Shown here one piece after another: positions 27,093 to 37,458 of a stretch of 64,000 bases of DNA (positions are counted from its first letter, which is position 1; each line of letters opens with the position of its first letter). The position numbers and the translations under genes are program-made. The DNA is from Xanthomonas melonis (lineage in GTDB: Bacteria > Pseudomonadota > Gammaproteobacteria > Xanthomonadales > Xanthomonadaceae): assembly GCF_020783655.1 (NCBI RefSeq), contig NZ_JAJGQH010000019.1, forward strand, positions 42,049-106,048, written 5' to 3'. A model generated the notes under the pieces. That model did no database searches. It saw nothing but the letters and a program-made list of their open reading frames with translations, and was not told the DNA's origin.

Positions 27093-27526
27093 CGATTGCA
27101 GGTGATTGGCAAGGTCTCGCGGATGGCCGTGCAGGTGCATGCGCGTCGTGGGACGACGGATGGCCTGCTCTGATCCGCGCGTCGATCGTGCACGTTCGCT
27201 GGTATCGGCAAGAGACTTGAGCGCCGCTGTCGCGTGCATCGATGCCGACGGCCACCGTTGATGCATCGCCATCGCCATCGCTATCGCCATCGCTATCGCT
27301 ATCGCTATCGCTATCGCTGCCGCAGCGCAGAGGCTGCGGCAGCAGCATGGGCGCACCCGCGCGATTTCCGATCCCCACAGCGATGACGCGCTGCAACGCA
27401 TCTTCCAGCGGACGCGCATCGTGCCGCCTACCTCGCGATGACGCGGCGCAACAGCCCGTGCACTGACATTGCGCTAGCACATTCGGGGGTATACACGTGG
27501 CACCGCCATCCCCGCCGGAGACCACG
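27093..27526. other. Intergenic region with a hexanucleotide repeat, no supported gene
   Basis: About 430 bases before the aldehyde dehydrogenase. The open frames across the repeat encode Ser-Asp or similar dipeptide runs and are explained by the repeat itself. The dehydrogenase promoter should be in the last 100 bases; none was placed with confidence. Confidence 0.45.
27265..27318. repeat. Hexanucleotide tandem repeat ATCGC(C/T), nine copies
   Basis: Nine units of ATCGCC or ATCGCT run without interruption over 54 bases, with the last five identical. Such arrays change copy number by replication slippage. It sits 209 bases upstream of the aldehyde dehydrogenase ATG. Confidence 0.9.
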
Positions 27527-29056
<1,530 letters not shown>

Positions 29057-29146
29057 GGGCCGCGGCGTGACGCGTGGACGCGCTATCCCGGCGTCCACGT
29101 CCGCGCAAGCGAGCGTGGCACACCGGCTCGACACGCGGCGGCATGC

Positions 29147-29174
29147 GGGGCGGCAGCGTGGTCCCTGCCGCCCC
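29147..29174. terminator. Hairpin between convergent genes, possible bidirectional terminator
   Basis: GGGGCGGCAG and its exact complement CTGCCGCCCC enclose an 8-base loop. It lies between the aldehyde dehydrogenase stop and the effector stop, where transcripts converge. There is no T-run on either side, so it is at best a weak terminator. An 8-bp GTGGACGC/GCGTCCAC hairpin lies just before it at about 29078-29102. Confidence 0.4.
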
Positions 29175-29201
29175 GCACGGCACGCCCCGTCCGTGGGCCG
29201 C

Positions 29202-30530
29202 CTACATCGCCATGGCGCGATTGGTTTCGCGCGCGACGGGCTGCTCGACGCCTGCCGGCAGATCCTGCTGCAGCTTCTGCGTGGAGTGCGCCAGGGTCTG
29301 CTGCGTTGCCTGCTCGCGGTCGACATAGGCACGCCGGTGCGCCGGGTCGTCCACCCCCCCTTCCACCGCGAACAGGCCGTTGCCGGCCTTGTTGGCCACC
29401 ACGTGGTCGATGCGCGATAGCCCGCTGATGCTGGCATCGTGCACCAGGGTACCCGCCGCCTGCTCCAGTTCCCGGCGATCCTTGAATCCGCCCGCAGCGC
29501 CGAGCCGTTCCAGCGCACCGACGGCCTGCTGATACATCGGGTAACGCGGGTGCGCCTGATCCGATAGCAGCGGGCCTGCGGTGTCGCTGCGTTGCTCCGG
29601 CACCGCGGCCGACTGCGCGGGCCGGCGCGGCTGGGCGTCTGCCAGCGCCTTGAAGGTCTCGCGGCCGGCGATGCCGTCGTCGCTCAGCTGATGATCGCGC
29701 TGGAAGGCCTTGACCGCCTGCTCGGTCCGGTCGCCGAACTTGCCATCGGTGCCCAACGGCTGGCCGCTGGCATCGGTGTAGCCCAGGGCATTCAGCCGCT
29801 CCTGCAATGCCTTCACTTCCGGGCCATGCTCCTTGTTGCGCAGCAGGCCGTCGGCCATCGGCGCCGCGCCCGCCGCAGTGGCCCCGACCGGTGCGGCAAC
29901 CGTGCGGCCGTTGCCGGAGAGATGAGTGACCTGGGCCGGGCCGGTGAGATTGGGTTGCGCCGGCTGCGGGCGCTGCTCGCTGGTGATCGCACCGCTGCCG
30001 ATATCGCGCACGTAACGCTCGGCCTGCGGCAGGTAGCCGGTATTGATGTCCACATGCACATGCTTGCCGAATGCGCTGGGGTTGCCCTTGTTGAAGCCGC
30101 CCTGGATTCCGATCGGCTGCCCGTACTCGATGCGGTCGCCGGCCTCGAGTTGGGTATTGCGCAGGTCCAGATGCCGGTACTGGGCGATCATTTCCCGGCT
30201 GGGATCGGAGGCCGGCTTGTCGTAGATCTGCACGATGCCGTTGCCCGGATCGATCCCCCCGACGTAGCCGCTGGCGATCGCCGGAACCGGCACCGCACTG
30301 GAATCGCCGATCTTCAACACGAAGTCCTTGGAGACGAAATAGTCGCCGTCGGCCGAGACGGTAGCCGTCCCGCGATAGTTGCCGAGCAGTTCCTCGCGAT
30401 CCCCGTTGACGGTGGCATAGACACGTCCGGATTCGTTGCCGCGGGTGGGATGGTGGCGTTCGAGATCTTCATAGTCGTGGACGTGCTGGACGCCTCCCCC
30501 CACGGACTCCAGGATGCTGTACTTGGGCAT
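29202..30530 (-). CDS. Type IV secretion antibacterial effector with XVIPCD; peptidase M23-like and peptidoglycan-binding domains (442 aa)
   Basis: Three regions are visible. Residues about 90-175 look like an M23/LytM peptidase (IAQYRHLDLRNTQLEAGDRI, then GQPIGIQGG and GKHVHVDINTG with the HxH zinc motif). Residues about 227-285 form a peptidoglycan-binding domain (EVKALQERLNALGY, DGKFGDRTEQAVKAFQRDH). From about residue 325 comes an XVIPCD with its hallmarks HPRYPMYQQ, GLSRIDHVVANK, FAVEGGVDDPAHRRA and a Gln-rich end. XVIPCD effectors bind VirD4 and are injected into rival bacteria by the Xanthomonas type IV system, here to cut cell wall. The ATG at 30530 follows AAGGAG. The lipoprotein gene upstream is the likely immunity factor. 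Confidence 0.88.
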   Translation of the reverse strand: MPKYSILESVGGGVQHVHDYEDLERHHPTRGNESGRVYATVNGDREELLGNYRGTATVSADGDYFVSKDFVLKIGDSSAVPVPAIASGYVGGIDPGNGIVQIYDKPASDPSREMIAQYRHLDLRNTQLEAGDRIEYGQPIGIQGGFNKGNPSAFGKHVHVDINTGYLPQAERYVRDIGSGAITSEQRPQPAQPNLTGPAQVTHLSGNGRTVAAPVGATAAGAAPMADGLLRNKEHGPEVKALQERLNALGYTDASGQPLGTDGKFGDRTEQAVKAFQRDHQLSDDGIAGRETFKALADAQPRRPAQSAAVPEQRSDTAGPLLSDQAHPRYPMYQQAVGALERLGAAGGFKDRRELEQAAGTLVHDASISGLSRIDHVVANKAGNGLFAVEGGVDDPAHRRAYVDREQATQQTLAHSTQKLQQDLPAGVEQPVARETNRAMAM

Positions 30531-30599
30531 GCGCAATCTCCTTGTCGATGTCGATGCAGCGAACGATCGCCGCGCCCCGGCGGGCCGGCGATCGGCCAA

Positions 30600-31157
30600 T
30601 CACCGCAGATGCTGGGTCAACAGCCAGCACCGTTGCGTGTACTCGAACACATAGGCCTCCGGGGCGCCGAAGGTCCGGGTGACCTCGTCGTCGGCAGAGA
30701 ACTCGGCCCTGACGAAATCCGCGCGCATGCGCTCGCCATCGGGCTTGAGGTCGAGCTTTACCCGCGCCATTTCGCCAGGTTCCTTGCCGGGTTCGTCATA
30801 CGACCAGCGATAGTCGATCAGGGTCAGGCGGAACGGTTCGGCTGGCCGGTCCACCCGCCTGGACGGGTCGCGCAGATCGCGCTCTTCGATGGTGGGAGCG
30901 CTGTAGGCGGCCCGCACTGCCGGATCGCTCACGATGGTCTCGAAGAAGGCGGCAAACCCGTCTGCATTGCGGGCGCAGGCTTCCAGCGGAAGCGGCGGGC
31001 GGTTGGCGGGTGGCGTGGCCGCCGCCTGCGCCGATGTGGCGGCCGCGGCAGTGGGCGCGGCAGGCGAGGTGGCCTGTGCGGTGGCAGCAGGCTGCGATGC
31101 GTTGCAGCCCTGCATCAGCAGCGCGAGCACGGTGGCGGTCAACAGGCGTGGGGTCAT
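30600..31157 (-). CDS. Lipoprotein, probable immunity protein of the adjacent effector (185 aa)
   Basis: The product opens MTPRLLTATVLALLMQGCNAS, a lipoprotein signal with the acylated cysteine at residue 18. An Ala/Thr/Pro-rich linker of about 35 residues follows, then a compact domain with two further cysteines (LEACARN and QRCWLL). It is the first gene of a two-gene unit with the cell-wall effector, 69 bases apart. Periplasmic lipoproteins are the standard immunity partners of such effectors, so that role is inferred from position and localisation rather than from a recognised family. Confidence 0.75.
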   Translation of the reverse strand: MTPRLLTATVLALLMQGCNASQPAATAQATSPAAPTAAAATSAQAAATPPANRPPLPLEACARNADGFAAFFETIVSDPAVRAAYSAPTIEERDLRDPSRRVDRPAEPFRLTLIDYRWSYDEPGKEPGEMARVKLDLKPDGERMRADFVRAEFSADDEVTRTFGAPEAYVFEYTQRCWLLTQHLR

Positions 31158-31458
31158 GGGATGGCGTCCGTTTCCAGGAGGTCTGCAAGCGTAAAGCACC
31201 GGCTTGTCGCCGCCGTGTAAACCGAACGCGACCATGGATCGGTAGCCGCATCGGCCGCACGGCGTGCAGCGCACCTGGAGCGATGCGTGCGCGAGCCGGC
31301 GCGCTGTCGCGGCAGTGTCCTCGCCCTGGCGCGCCGCCACCGCCGACCCCAGGCGTGCGTGCAGGCTGACCCATACCGCGCACGCCTAGACACGCTGCTG
31401 CGGCGCACAGGCGTATCGTGCCTGCCGGGCCGACCCGGGCCCGCCGCAGGAGAACGCG
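31158..31458. other. Divergent intergenic region, nothing recognised
   Basis: About 300 bases separating the immunity gene (minus) from the DUF779 gene (plus). It should contain both promoters. Open frames here are antisense extensions of the neighbours. Confidence 0.4.
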
Positions 31459-31854
31459 ATGCACGACACCGTAGCGCAGAGCGATCCACCAGCGCAGGTG
31501 ATGGCGACACTGGCGGCCTTGCAGCTGATCGACACCCTGCGCGCGCGACACGGCGATCTGCTGTTCCATCAATCCGGCGGATGCTGCGACGGCTCCTCGC
31601 CGATGTGTTTTGCGGTGGGCGATTTCATCGTCGGCGACCGCGATGTCCTGCTGGGCGAAATCGGCGGCGCGCCGTTCTACATCAGCCCATCGCAGTTCGC
31701 GTACTGGAAGCATACCCAGCTGATCATCGATGTGGTGCCGGGGCGCGGCGGCATGTTCTCGCTGGAAAATGGCGAAGGTGTGCGCTTCCTGGTGCGCTCG
31801 CGCTTGTTCAGCGATGCGCAGATGCAGCAACTGGAGGCAGCCGGCCGGGTGTGA
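31459..31854 (+). CDS. DUF779 family protein (131 aa)
   Basis: Complete DUF779 protein with the signature FHQSGGCCDGSSPMCF (residues about 36-51), DVLLGEI and FWK-type YWKHTQLIIDVVPGRGGMFSLE. The family is nearly always found next to aldehyde dehydrogenases of the AcoD/ExaC type and is thought to assist them; the Cys pairs suggest a metal or redox role. Here the dehydrogenase is at 27527-29056 with the effector/immunity pair in between. The ATG at 31459 follows CAGGAGAACGCG, a good ribosome site. Confidence 0.85.
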   Translation: MHDTVAQSDPPAQVMATLAALQLIDTLRARHGDLLFHQSGGCCDGSSPMCFAVGDFIVGDRDVLLGEIGGAPFYISPSQFAYWKHTQLIIDVVPGRGGMFSLENGEGVRFLVRSRLFSDAQMQQLEAAGRV

Positions 31855-32015
31855 ACGCAGGGCCGGCGCCGGGTCTCAGGCGATGGCGCGCCCGGCGCGG
31901 CATTCCGAGACGGCAGGTAGCTACGGCGTGTATGGCACCGGCGTTGCTGTCCGCTCGAAGTGCGCCGCGATGCAAGTGCCGTGATTGGCGCACACACCGC
32001 AGCGCGCGGATGCCG

Positions 32016-32192
32016 CTAGGGCGCGCTGCCTGGCATCTTGCTGCCCGGTGTCTTGGCAGGGGTGGTGTCGTCGGCGGGAATCAGGGTGTCGGGCGCGTCG
32101 CCCGCGCCCCGGTCTTCGTAGTGCTCGGCATCGCGCTTGCCGCGTTGTTCGCCCGGCTGTGCGGGCTGGTCGCGAAGAGGGTCGCGGGACAT
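32016..32192 (-). CDS. Small hydrophilic protein (58 aa)
   Basis: Starts at ATG 32192 with a clean AGGAG box 8 bases upstream. The product (MSRDPLRDQPAQPGEQRGKR...) is highly charged, Pro/Gly-rich and ends in TPGSKMPGSAP, so it is probably disordered. No family assigned. The strong ribosome site and lack of a competing plus-strand gene support it as real. Confidence 0.55.
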   Translation of the reverse strand: MSRDPLRDQPAQPGEQRGKRDAEHYEDRGAGDAPDTLIPADDTTPAKTPGSKMPGSAP

Positions 32193-32342
32193 GGCAGAAC
32201 TCCTGATTGGACAGGCACCCAGTTCACCGCCGCACCGGTGAAGGGCACGCAAATCGCGCAATGCATGCGGATTTCTCACGCATGGCTCACGGTTCCGGCG
32301 TTACTCCTGTGGCCCCCCGATGCATTGCCGTGGAGCAGACCC

Positions 32343-32741
32343 ATGCGCCCCCAGGATCGCCGCCCCGATCGACGCCTGTTCCGTGCCCATGCCGATCCCA
32401 CGTCATCGCCACCGTTGCCGCGCCGGCGGGCCGCGCACGAGACCGCGGGCATCGCGCAGGATTTCCGCTGCTACAGCCGTGCCGATTATCAGCGCCGCCG
32501 TCGCCGCGGCGGGCCGACCTGGCGCGATCTCTGCCCGGCCTACGCGTTCGCGCGCATCACCCACGCCGCCGATTGGCCACGTGGCGCCGATGCCTACTGC
32601 GAACAGGCGTTGGCGGCGCAATGGGAAAGCATGCGCGGCGCCTCCCGGCTCGACTGGGCACATGTGCGCAACATCGTCGAGGACGCCTGGCTGGCGCTGG
32701 ACCATATTCCCGATGCGGCAATTCATGGGGCGTCGCACTGA
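32343..32741 (+). CDS. Hypothetical protein coupled to ku (132 aa)
   Basis: Unrecognised family. The N-terminal half is Arg/Pro-rich and probably disordered; the C-terminal half is helical (DLCPAYAFARITHAADW, WDAWLALDHIPD-like end). The ATG at 32343 follows GGAGCAGACCC. Its stop shares one base with the ku ATG, indicating translational coupling and a possible role together with the repair proteins. The arginine-rich N-terminus could contact DNA (inference). Confidence 0.6.
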   Translation: MRPQDRRPDRRLFRAHADPTSSPPLPRRRAAHETAGIAQDFRCYSRADYQRRRRRGGPTWRDLCPAYAFARITHAADWPRGADAYCEQALAAQWESMRGASRLDWAHVRNIVEDAWLALDHIPDAAIHGASH

Positions 32742-33694
32742 TGGCGCGGCCGATCTGGACCGGAACGCTGTCCTTTGGCCTGCTGAACGTGCCGGTGTCG
32801 CTGATGTCCGGCGAGCGCAAGGTCGACCTGCATTTCCGCATGCTCGACTCGCGCGACAAGAAGCCCATCCGCTTCGAGCGCGTCAATGCCGAGACCGGCG
32901 ACGAGGTGCCCTGGAAGGAGATCGTCAAGGCATTCGAATACGACAAGGGCAGCTATGTCATCGTCGAGGAGCAGGACATCCGTTCGGCGGCACCGGAAAG
33001 CCATGAGACGGTGGAGGTGGAAACCTTCGTCGATGCTGCCGACATCGACCCGCGCTATTTCGAAAAGCCCTACATCCTGGTGCCGGGCAAGAAGGCGGAG
33101 AAAGGCTACGTGCTTCTGCGCGAAACCTTGCGCGACACCGCCAAGGTCGGCATCGCCAAGGTGGTCATCCGCACCCGCGAATACCTGGCCGCGGTGATGC
33201 CGCAGGGCGATGCCTTGATCCTGCTGCTGCTGCGCTATCAGCAGGAAGTGGTGGACCCGCAGGACTACAAACTGCCGGCCGGCGCGGTGGGCGACTACCG
33301 CATCACGCCCAAGGAGCAGGAAATGGCCAGGCAGTTGATCGAGTCGATGTCCGGCACCTGGCAGCCGGAGGACTATCACGACGAATTCCGCGGCAAGCTG
33401 GAAAAGATACTGCGCAAGCGCATCCAGGAAAAAGGCGGCACCACCAGGGTGGACAGCGAGCCGCCGCAACGGGAAGACGCCACCACCAACGTGGTGGATT
33501 TCATGTCGCTGCTGCAGAAGAGCCTGCAGGCCAACACGCGCACGCCAGCCAAGAAGGCCGGTGCAGCGCCTTCCGCCCCGGCGGCGAAAAAGGCCGGTAC
33601 CAAGAAGGCGACGAAGAAGGCCACCCGCAAGACCGCAGGCAAGGCGGCCAAGAAGACGGCGGCAAAATCCGCACCGCGCCGCAAGGCCGGGTAG
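32741..33694 (+). CDS. ku: Non-homologous end joining protein Ku (317 aa)
   Basis: Bacterial Ku homodimer subunit that binds DNA double-strand ends and recruits LigD. It begins MARPIWTGTLSFGLLNVPVSL, the canonical start, and has the core YFEKPYILVPGKKAEKGYVLLRE-type segment and the HDEFRGKLEKILRKRI helix. The C-terminal 60 residues are a Lys/Ala-rich tail of KKA repeats, as in many Ku proteins, likely for DNA sliding and LigD contact. ligD follows 3 bases after the stop. Confidence 0.93.
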   Translation: MARPIWTGTLSFGLLNVPVSLMSGERKVDLHFRMLDSRDKKPIRFERVNAETGDEVPWKEIVKAFEYDKGSYVIVEEQDIRSAAPESHETVEVETFVDAADIDPRYFEKPYILVPGKKAEKGYVLLRETLRDTAKVGIAKVVIRTREYLAAVMPQGDALILLLLRYQQEVVDPQDYKLPAGAVGDYRITPKEQEMARQLIESMSGTWQPEDYHDEFRGKLEKILRKRIQEKGGTTRVDSEPPQREDATTNVVDFMSLLQKSLQANTRTPAKKAGAAPSAPAAKKAGTKKATKKATRKTAGKAAKKTAAKSAPRRKAG

Positions 33695-33697
33695 CCG

Positions 33698-35890
33698 ATG
33701 GCCGCGCGTAAGCCAGTCGCCCGGCGCCGCGGGCTCCACCCTGCGGACACGGCAGAACCGCTGCGGCCTGCAGGGCACAAGACCGACGAACAACGCTGGC
33801 ACGCCCGCGCGCTGGCGCTGGACAACGCCCGCGACCGCGTCTGCCCTGGCGGCTTGCGTGCGCAGCTGACGCTGTTGCGCGACCAGGCGCCGGATGGCGA
33901 TGCATGGCTGCACGAGATCAAGTGGGACGGATACCGTGTGCTGGCCGATCTGATCGACGGCAAGGTGCAGTTGCGCTCGCGTAACGATCAGGCCTGGACC
34001 GACCGGTTCTCCGAGGTGGCCGACGCGGTCCGGGCGTTGCCCGTGCGCGATGTGCGGCTGGATGGCGAGCTAGTGGTGCTGGATGCGCAGGGGCGCAGCG
34101 ATTTTTCGGCATTGCAGGCGGCGCTCGACGGCAGTGCCCGGCGCGCGCTGCGCTACATCGTGTTCGATCTGCTCGGCGTGGCGGGCGTGGATCTGCGCGA
34201 GACACCGCTGCTGCAACGCAAGCAGTTGCTGCGCGCGCTACTGGGCGAGGCGCCGGGCATCCTGGCCTATAGCGACCATGTGATCGGGCGCGGCCCGGAC
34301 GTGTTCGCCGCCAGCGCCGGCAAAGGGTGGGAGGGCATCGTCAGCAAGCGGATCGATGCGCGCCATCAGGGCGGGCGCAGCGCGGACTGGGTCAAGACCA
34401 AGCACGCCGACAGCGACGAGTTCGTGGTGGTGGGTTATACCGAACCGAAGGGCGCGCGCAGCGGCTTCGGCGCATTGCTGCTGGCCGACAAGGATGGGCA
34501 GTCGCTGCGCTACGTCGGCCGTGTCGGCACCGGCTTCGATGCGGCGTTGCTGGCGCACATCACCGCACAACTGCAGGCCCTGCACAGCGACACCCCCACC
34601 GTTTCCCTGCCTGCGCACGTTCACGGGCAACCACGCGATGTACGTTGGGTGCGGCCGGTGTTGATCGCCGAGGTCGCCTTTCGTGGCTGGGCCAGTCAGG
34701 GCCTGCTGCGGCAGGCCGCATTCAAGCGCCTGCGCGAGGACAAGCCGATCGACGAGCTGGGAGGCGACCGGGTCGCGCCGGGCAAGCCGCGTGCTGCACG
34801 TCGGAGCAGTGTCGTGACCAAGGCCACCGCGCTCGCACGCAAGGCGGCGACGAAGCAGACCTCCAGAACGACAGTGGAAGCATCCACCAGGACCACCAGC
34901 CAACGCGTACGGTCGACGGCATCGAAGACGATCGCGACAGCCAAAGCGAAGGCATCCAGGTCCGCCGGGTCCATATCCACATCCACGTCGACCGATGGCG
35001 TCACCATCACCCATCCCGAACGTGTGGTGTTTCCCGCCTTGGGCATCAGCAAGGGCGATGTGGCCGGGTACTACCGCGCAGTGGCGCCGCTGGTGCTGGC
35101 AGAGATCGCACGGCGGCCGCTGTCGCTGCTGCGCTGCCCCGATGGCGTCGGCGGCGACTGCTTCTTCCAGAAGCATCAGGGCCGCCAGCTGGGTGCGCAT
35201 ATCGAGGCGATTGCGCTCCGGCAGAAAAGCGGCAGCGAGGACTACCTGTACATCGAAGATGTAGCCGGCCTGCTCGAGCTGGTGCAGATGAACACGCTGG
35301 AGCTGCATCCGTGGGGCGCGGGCATCGACGACCCGGAGCATCCGGACCGGCTGGTGTTCGATCTGGATCCCGGCGACGGCGTTGCCTGGAAGGAGGTCGT
35401 GGCTGCCGCGCGCGAGATCCGCAGCAAGCTGCGTGCAGCCGGGCTGGAAAGCGCGGTGCGCCTGTCTGGCGGCAAGGGCCTGCACGTGGTGGTGCCGATC
35501 GTGCCCGCAGCGAGCTGGGATCAGGCGCGCGATTTTTGCGAAGCCTTTGCGCAGGCGCTTGCCACGCAGGCGCCGGAGCGCTATGTGGCGACCATGAGCA
35601 AGGCCAGGCGCGAAGGCGTGATCTTTATCGACTGGCTGCGCAACGGGCGCGGCAATACCAGTGTGTGTTCGTGGTCGCTGCGCGCGCGCGAGAAGGCCAC
35701 CGTGGCGGTGCCGCTGCGCTGGGAAGAGCTGGGCAAGCTCGCCGGGCCGGATGCATTTTCGATGGACAAGGCCCGGCAGCGTGCCAGGCGCCAGCGCAAT
35801 CATCCCTGGGCCAGCGTGCTGACGCTCAAGCAGTCTCTACCCGGCGAGCTGCCAGGCACAGAGCGCGCTGCCGGGAACACGGCATCCTGA
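33698..35890 (+). CDS. ligD: ATP-dependent DNA ligase D, ligase-polymerase form (730 aa)
   Basis: Two domains are present. The ligase domain has the adenylated lysine in EIKWDGYR (K75), VRLDGELVVLD, GWEGIVSKRIDARHQGG and WVKTKH. The primase/polymerase domain from about residue 440 has THPERVVFPALGISKGDVAGYY, LVFDLDPGDGVAWKEV with the catalytic aspartates, and LSGGKGLHVVVPI. A Lys/Thr/Ser-rich linker (about 365-435) joins them. The N-terminal 3'-phosphoesterase domain of Pseudomonas-type LigD is absent and there is no room for it, because the gene starts right after ku. It works with Ku to seal double-strand breaks. Confidence 0.92.
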   Translation: MAARKPVARRRGLHPADTAEPLRPAGHKTDEQRWHARALALDNARDRVCPGGLRAQLTLLRDQAPDGDAWLHEIKWDGYRVLADLIDGKVQLRSRNDQAWTDRFSEVADAVRALPVRDVRLDGELVVLDAQGRSDFSALQAALDGSARRALRYIVFDLLGVAGVDLRETPLLQRKQLLRALLGEAPGILAYSDHVIGRGPDVFAASAGKGWEGIVSKRIDARHQGGRSADWVKTKHADSDEFVVVGYTEPKGARSGFGALLLADKDGQSLRYVGRVGTGFDAALLAHITAQLQALHSDTPTVSLPAHVHGQPRDVRWVRPVLIAEVAFRGWASQGLLRQAAFKRLREDKPIDELGGDRVAPGKPRAARRSSVVTKATALARKAATKQTSRTTVEASTRTTSQRVRSTASKTIATAKAKASRSAGSISTSTSTDGVTITHPERVVFPALGISKGDVAGYYRAVAPLVLAEIARRPLSLLRCPDGVGGDCFFQKHQGRQLGAHIEAIALRQKSGSEDYLYIEDVAGLLELVQMNTLELHPWGAGIDDPEHPDRLVFDLDPGDGVAWKEVVAAAREIRSKLRAAGLESAVRLSGGKGLHVVVPIVPAASWDQARDFCEAFAQALATQAPERYVATMSKARREGVIFIDWLRNGRGNTSVCSWSLRAREKATVAVPLRWEELGKLAGPDAFSMDKARQRARRQRNHPWASVLTLKQSLPGELPGTERAAGNTAS

Positions 35891-36013
35891 TGGCAACGCA
35901 TACCCCGTAGAAGCTTGCCTGCACGCGACGGCCTTCCCGGTAAGGTCCGGTCGCACTTTGGCGCGCTGCTACACAGACTGCGGCATCGATCGTGCTATGG
36001 GTTGCGTCTGTTG

Positions 36014-36053
36014 AACGGCTTCCCCAGACAGCTAAACGGCTTCCCCAGACAGC
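36014..36053 (+). repeat. Two direct copies of a 19-base sequence
   Basis: AACGGCTTCCCCAGACAGC occurs at 36014-36032 and again at 36035-36053, in the gap between ligD and lldD. No gene is seen in 35891-36103. Confidence 0.7.
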
Positions 36054-36103
36054 AAACTTCGCAGCCGGAATGCGCGATGCTCTGCCGAATCCCGAATCCC
36101 GAA

Positions 36104-37264
36104 TCAAAGCGACACCGCCGCCTCGCGCGTCACCCGGCTCAAGGTATCGCCGCTGATCTCGGCGATGGAGCGTGCGCCGGTCAGCGTCATTGCCACGCGC
36201 ATCTCGCGTTCGATCAGGGTCAGCAGGTTCTCCACACCGGCCTGCCCGCCCGCCGCCAGCGCGTAGACGAAAGCGCGGCCCAGCAACACCGCGTCGGCGC
36301 CGAGCGCGAGCATGCGCACCACGTCCAGACCGCTGCGGATGCCCGAGTCGGCCAGGATCTTCAGCTGCCCCTTCACCGCATCGGCAATCGCCGGCAGCGC
36401 GCGCGCGCTGGACAGCACGCCGTCCAGCTGGCGCCCACCATGGTTGGAGACCACGATGCCGTCGGCACCGAAGCGCACCGCATCGCGGGCATCGTCCGGG
36501 TCCAGGATCCCCTTGATCAGCATCGGTCCGGTCCAGAACTCGCGAATCCACTCCAGATCCTTCCACGAGATCGACGGATCGAAATTGGCCGCCAGCCAGC
36601 CGATGTAGTCCTGCAGGCCGGTGGGGCTGCCACGATAGGCCGAGATATTGCCCAGGTCGTGCGGCTTGCCGAGCAGGCCCACATCCCAGGCCCAGCGTGG
36701 GTGCGTCACCGCCTGCAGCATGCGCCGCAGCGAGGCGTTCGGCCCGCTCATGCCCGAATGCGCATCGCGGTAGCGCGCGCCCGGCGTGGGCATGTCCACG
36801 GTGAACACCAGCGTGGTCACACCCGCCGCCTTGGCGCGCTCCAGCGCATTGCGCATGAAGCCGCGGTCCTTCAACACGTACAGCTGGAACCACATCGGCC
36901 GTTCGATCGCCGGCGCCACTTCCTCGATCGGGCAGACCGACACCGTGGACAGGGTGAACGCAATGCCGCGCGCCGCCGCCGCGCGGGCGGCCTGCACTTC
37001 GCCGCGGCGTGCGTACATGCCGGTCAGCCCCACCGGTGCCAACGCCACCGGCATCGCCAGGGTTTCGCCGAACAGCTCGGTGCTCAGGCTCAGGTCGGAC
37101 ATGTTGCGCAGCACCCGCTGGCGCAGCGCGATATCGGCCAGGTCCGACACATTGCGCCGCAAGGTGTGCTCGGCGTACGCGCCGCCATCGATGTAATGGA
37201 ACAGGAAGGGCGGCAAGCGTGCTTGCGCAGCGGCGCGGTAGTCGGAAGCGGCGGAAATGATCAT
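36104..37264 (-). CDS. lldD: FMN-dependent alpha-hydroxy-acid (L-lactate) dehydrogenase (386 aa)
   Basis: Complete LldD-type enzyme: [21 protein letters not shown] (FMN contact), [15 protein letters not shown], the membrane-association loop region around [23 protein letters not shown] and the active-site signature [11 protein letters not shown] with its catalytic histidine and arginine. It oxidises L-lactate to pyruvate, passing electrons to the quinone pool at the inner membrane. Related glycolate or mandelate oxidases share the fold, but length and loop favour LldD. No lldP or lldR is next to it. Confidence 0.85.
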   Translation of the reverse strand: MIISAASDYRAAAQARLPPFLFHYIDGGAYAEHTLRRNVSDLADIALRQRVLRNMSDLSLSTELFGETLAMPVALAPVGLTGMYARRGEVQAARAAAARGIAFTLSTVSVCPIEEVAPAIERPMWFQLYVLKDRGFMRNALERAKAAGVTTLVFTVDMPTPGARYRDAHSGMSGPNASLRRMLQAVTHPRWAWDVGLLGKPHDLGNISAYRGSPTGLQDYIGWLAANFDPSISWKDLEWIREFWTGPMLIKGILDPDDARDAVRFGADGIVVSNHGGRQLDGVLSSARALPAIADAVKGQLKILADSGIRSGLDVVRMLALGADAVLLGRAFVYALAAGGQAGVENLLTLIEREMRVAMTLTGARSIAEISGDTLSRVTREAAVSL

Positions 37265-37458
37265 CGAAGACGAGGCGGGGGCGGGGGAGCCGCCGAGTGT
37301 AAGGCGATCGGTACGGCGGGTGGGTCATCCGGCGCTCGGTGCCGCGCCGTGCGGTACCGCGACGACCGCTGCGGCGACCTTCGCGCAGTGGCGGCGGGGC
37401 AGGACCGCGGCGCAATGCCGGCACGCCCCGCAAGGCGCGCCGGCCCACGTGTGATCGA

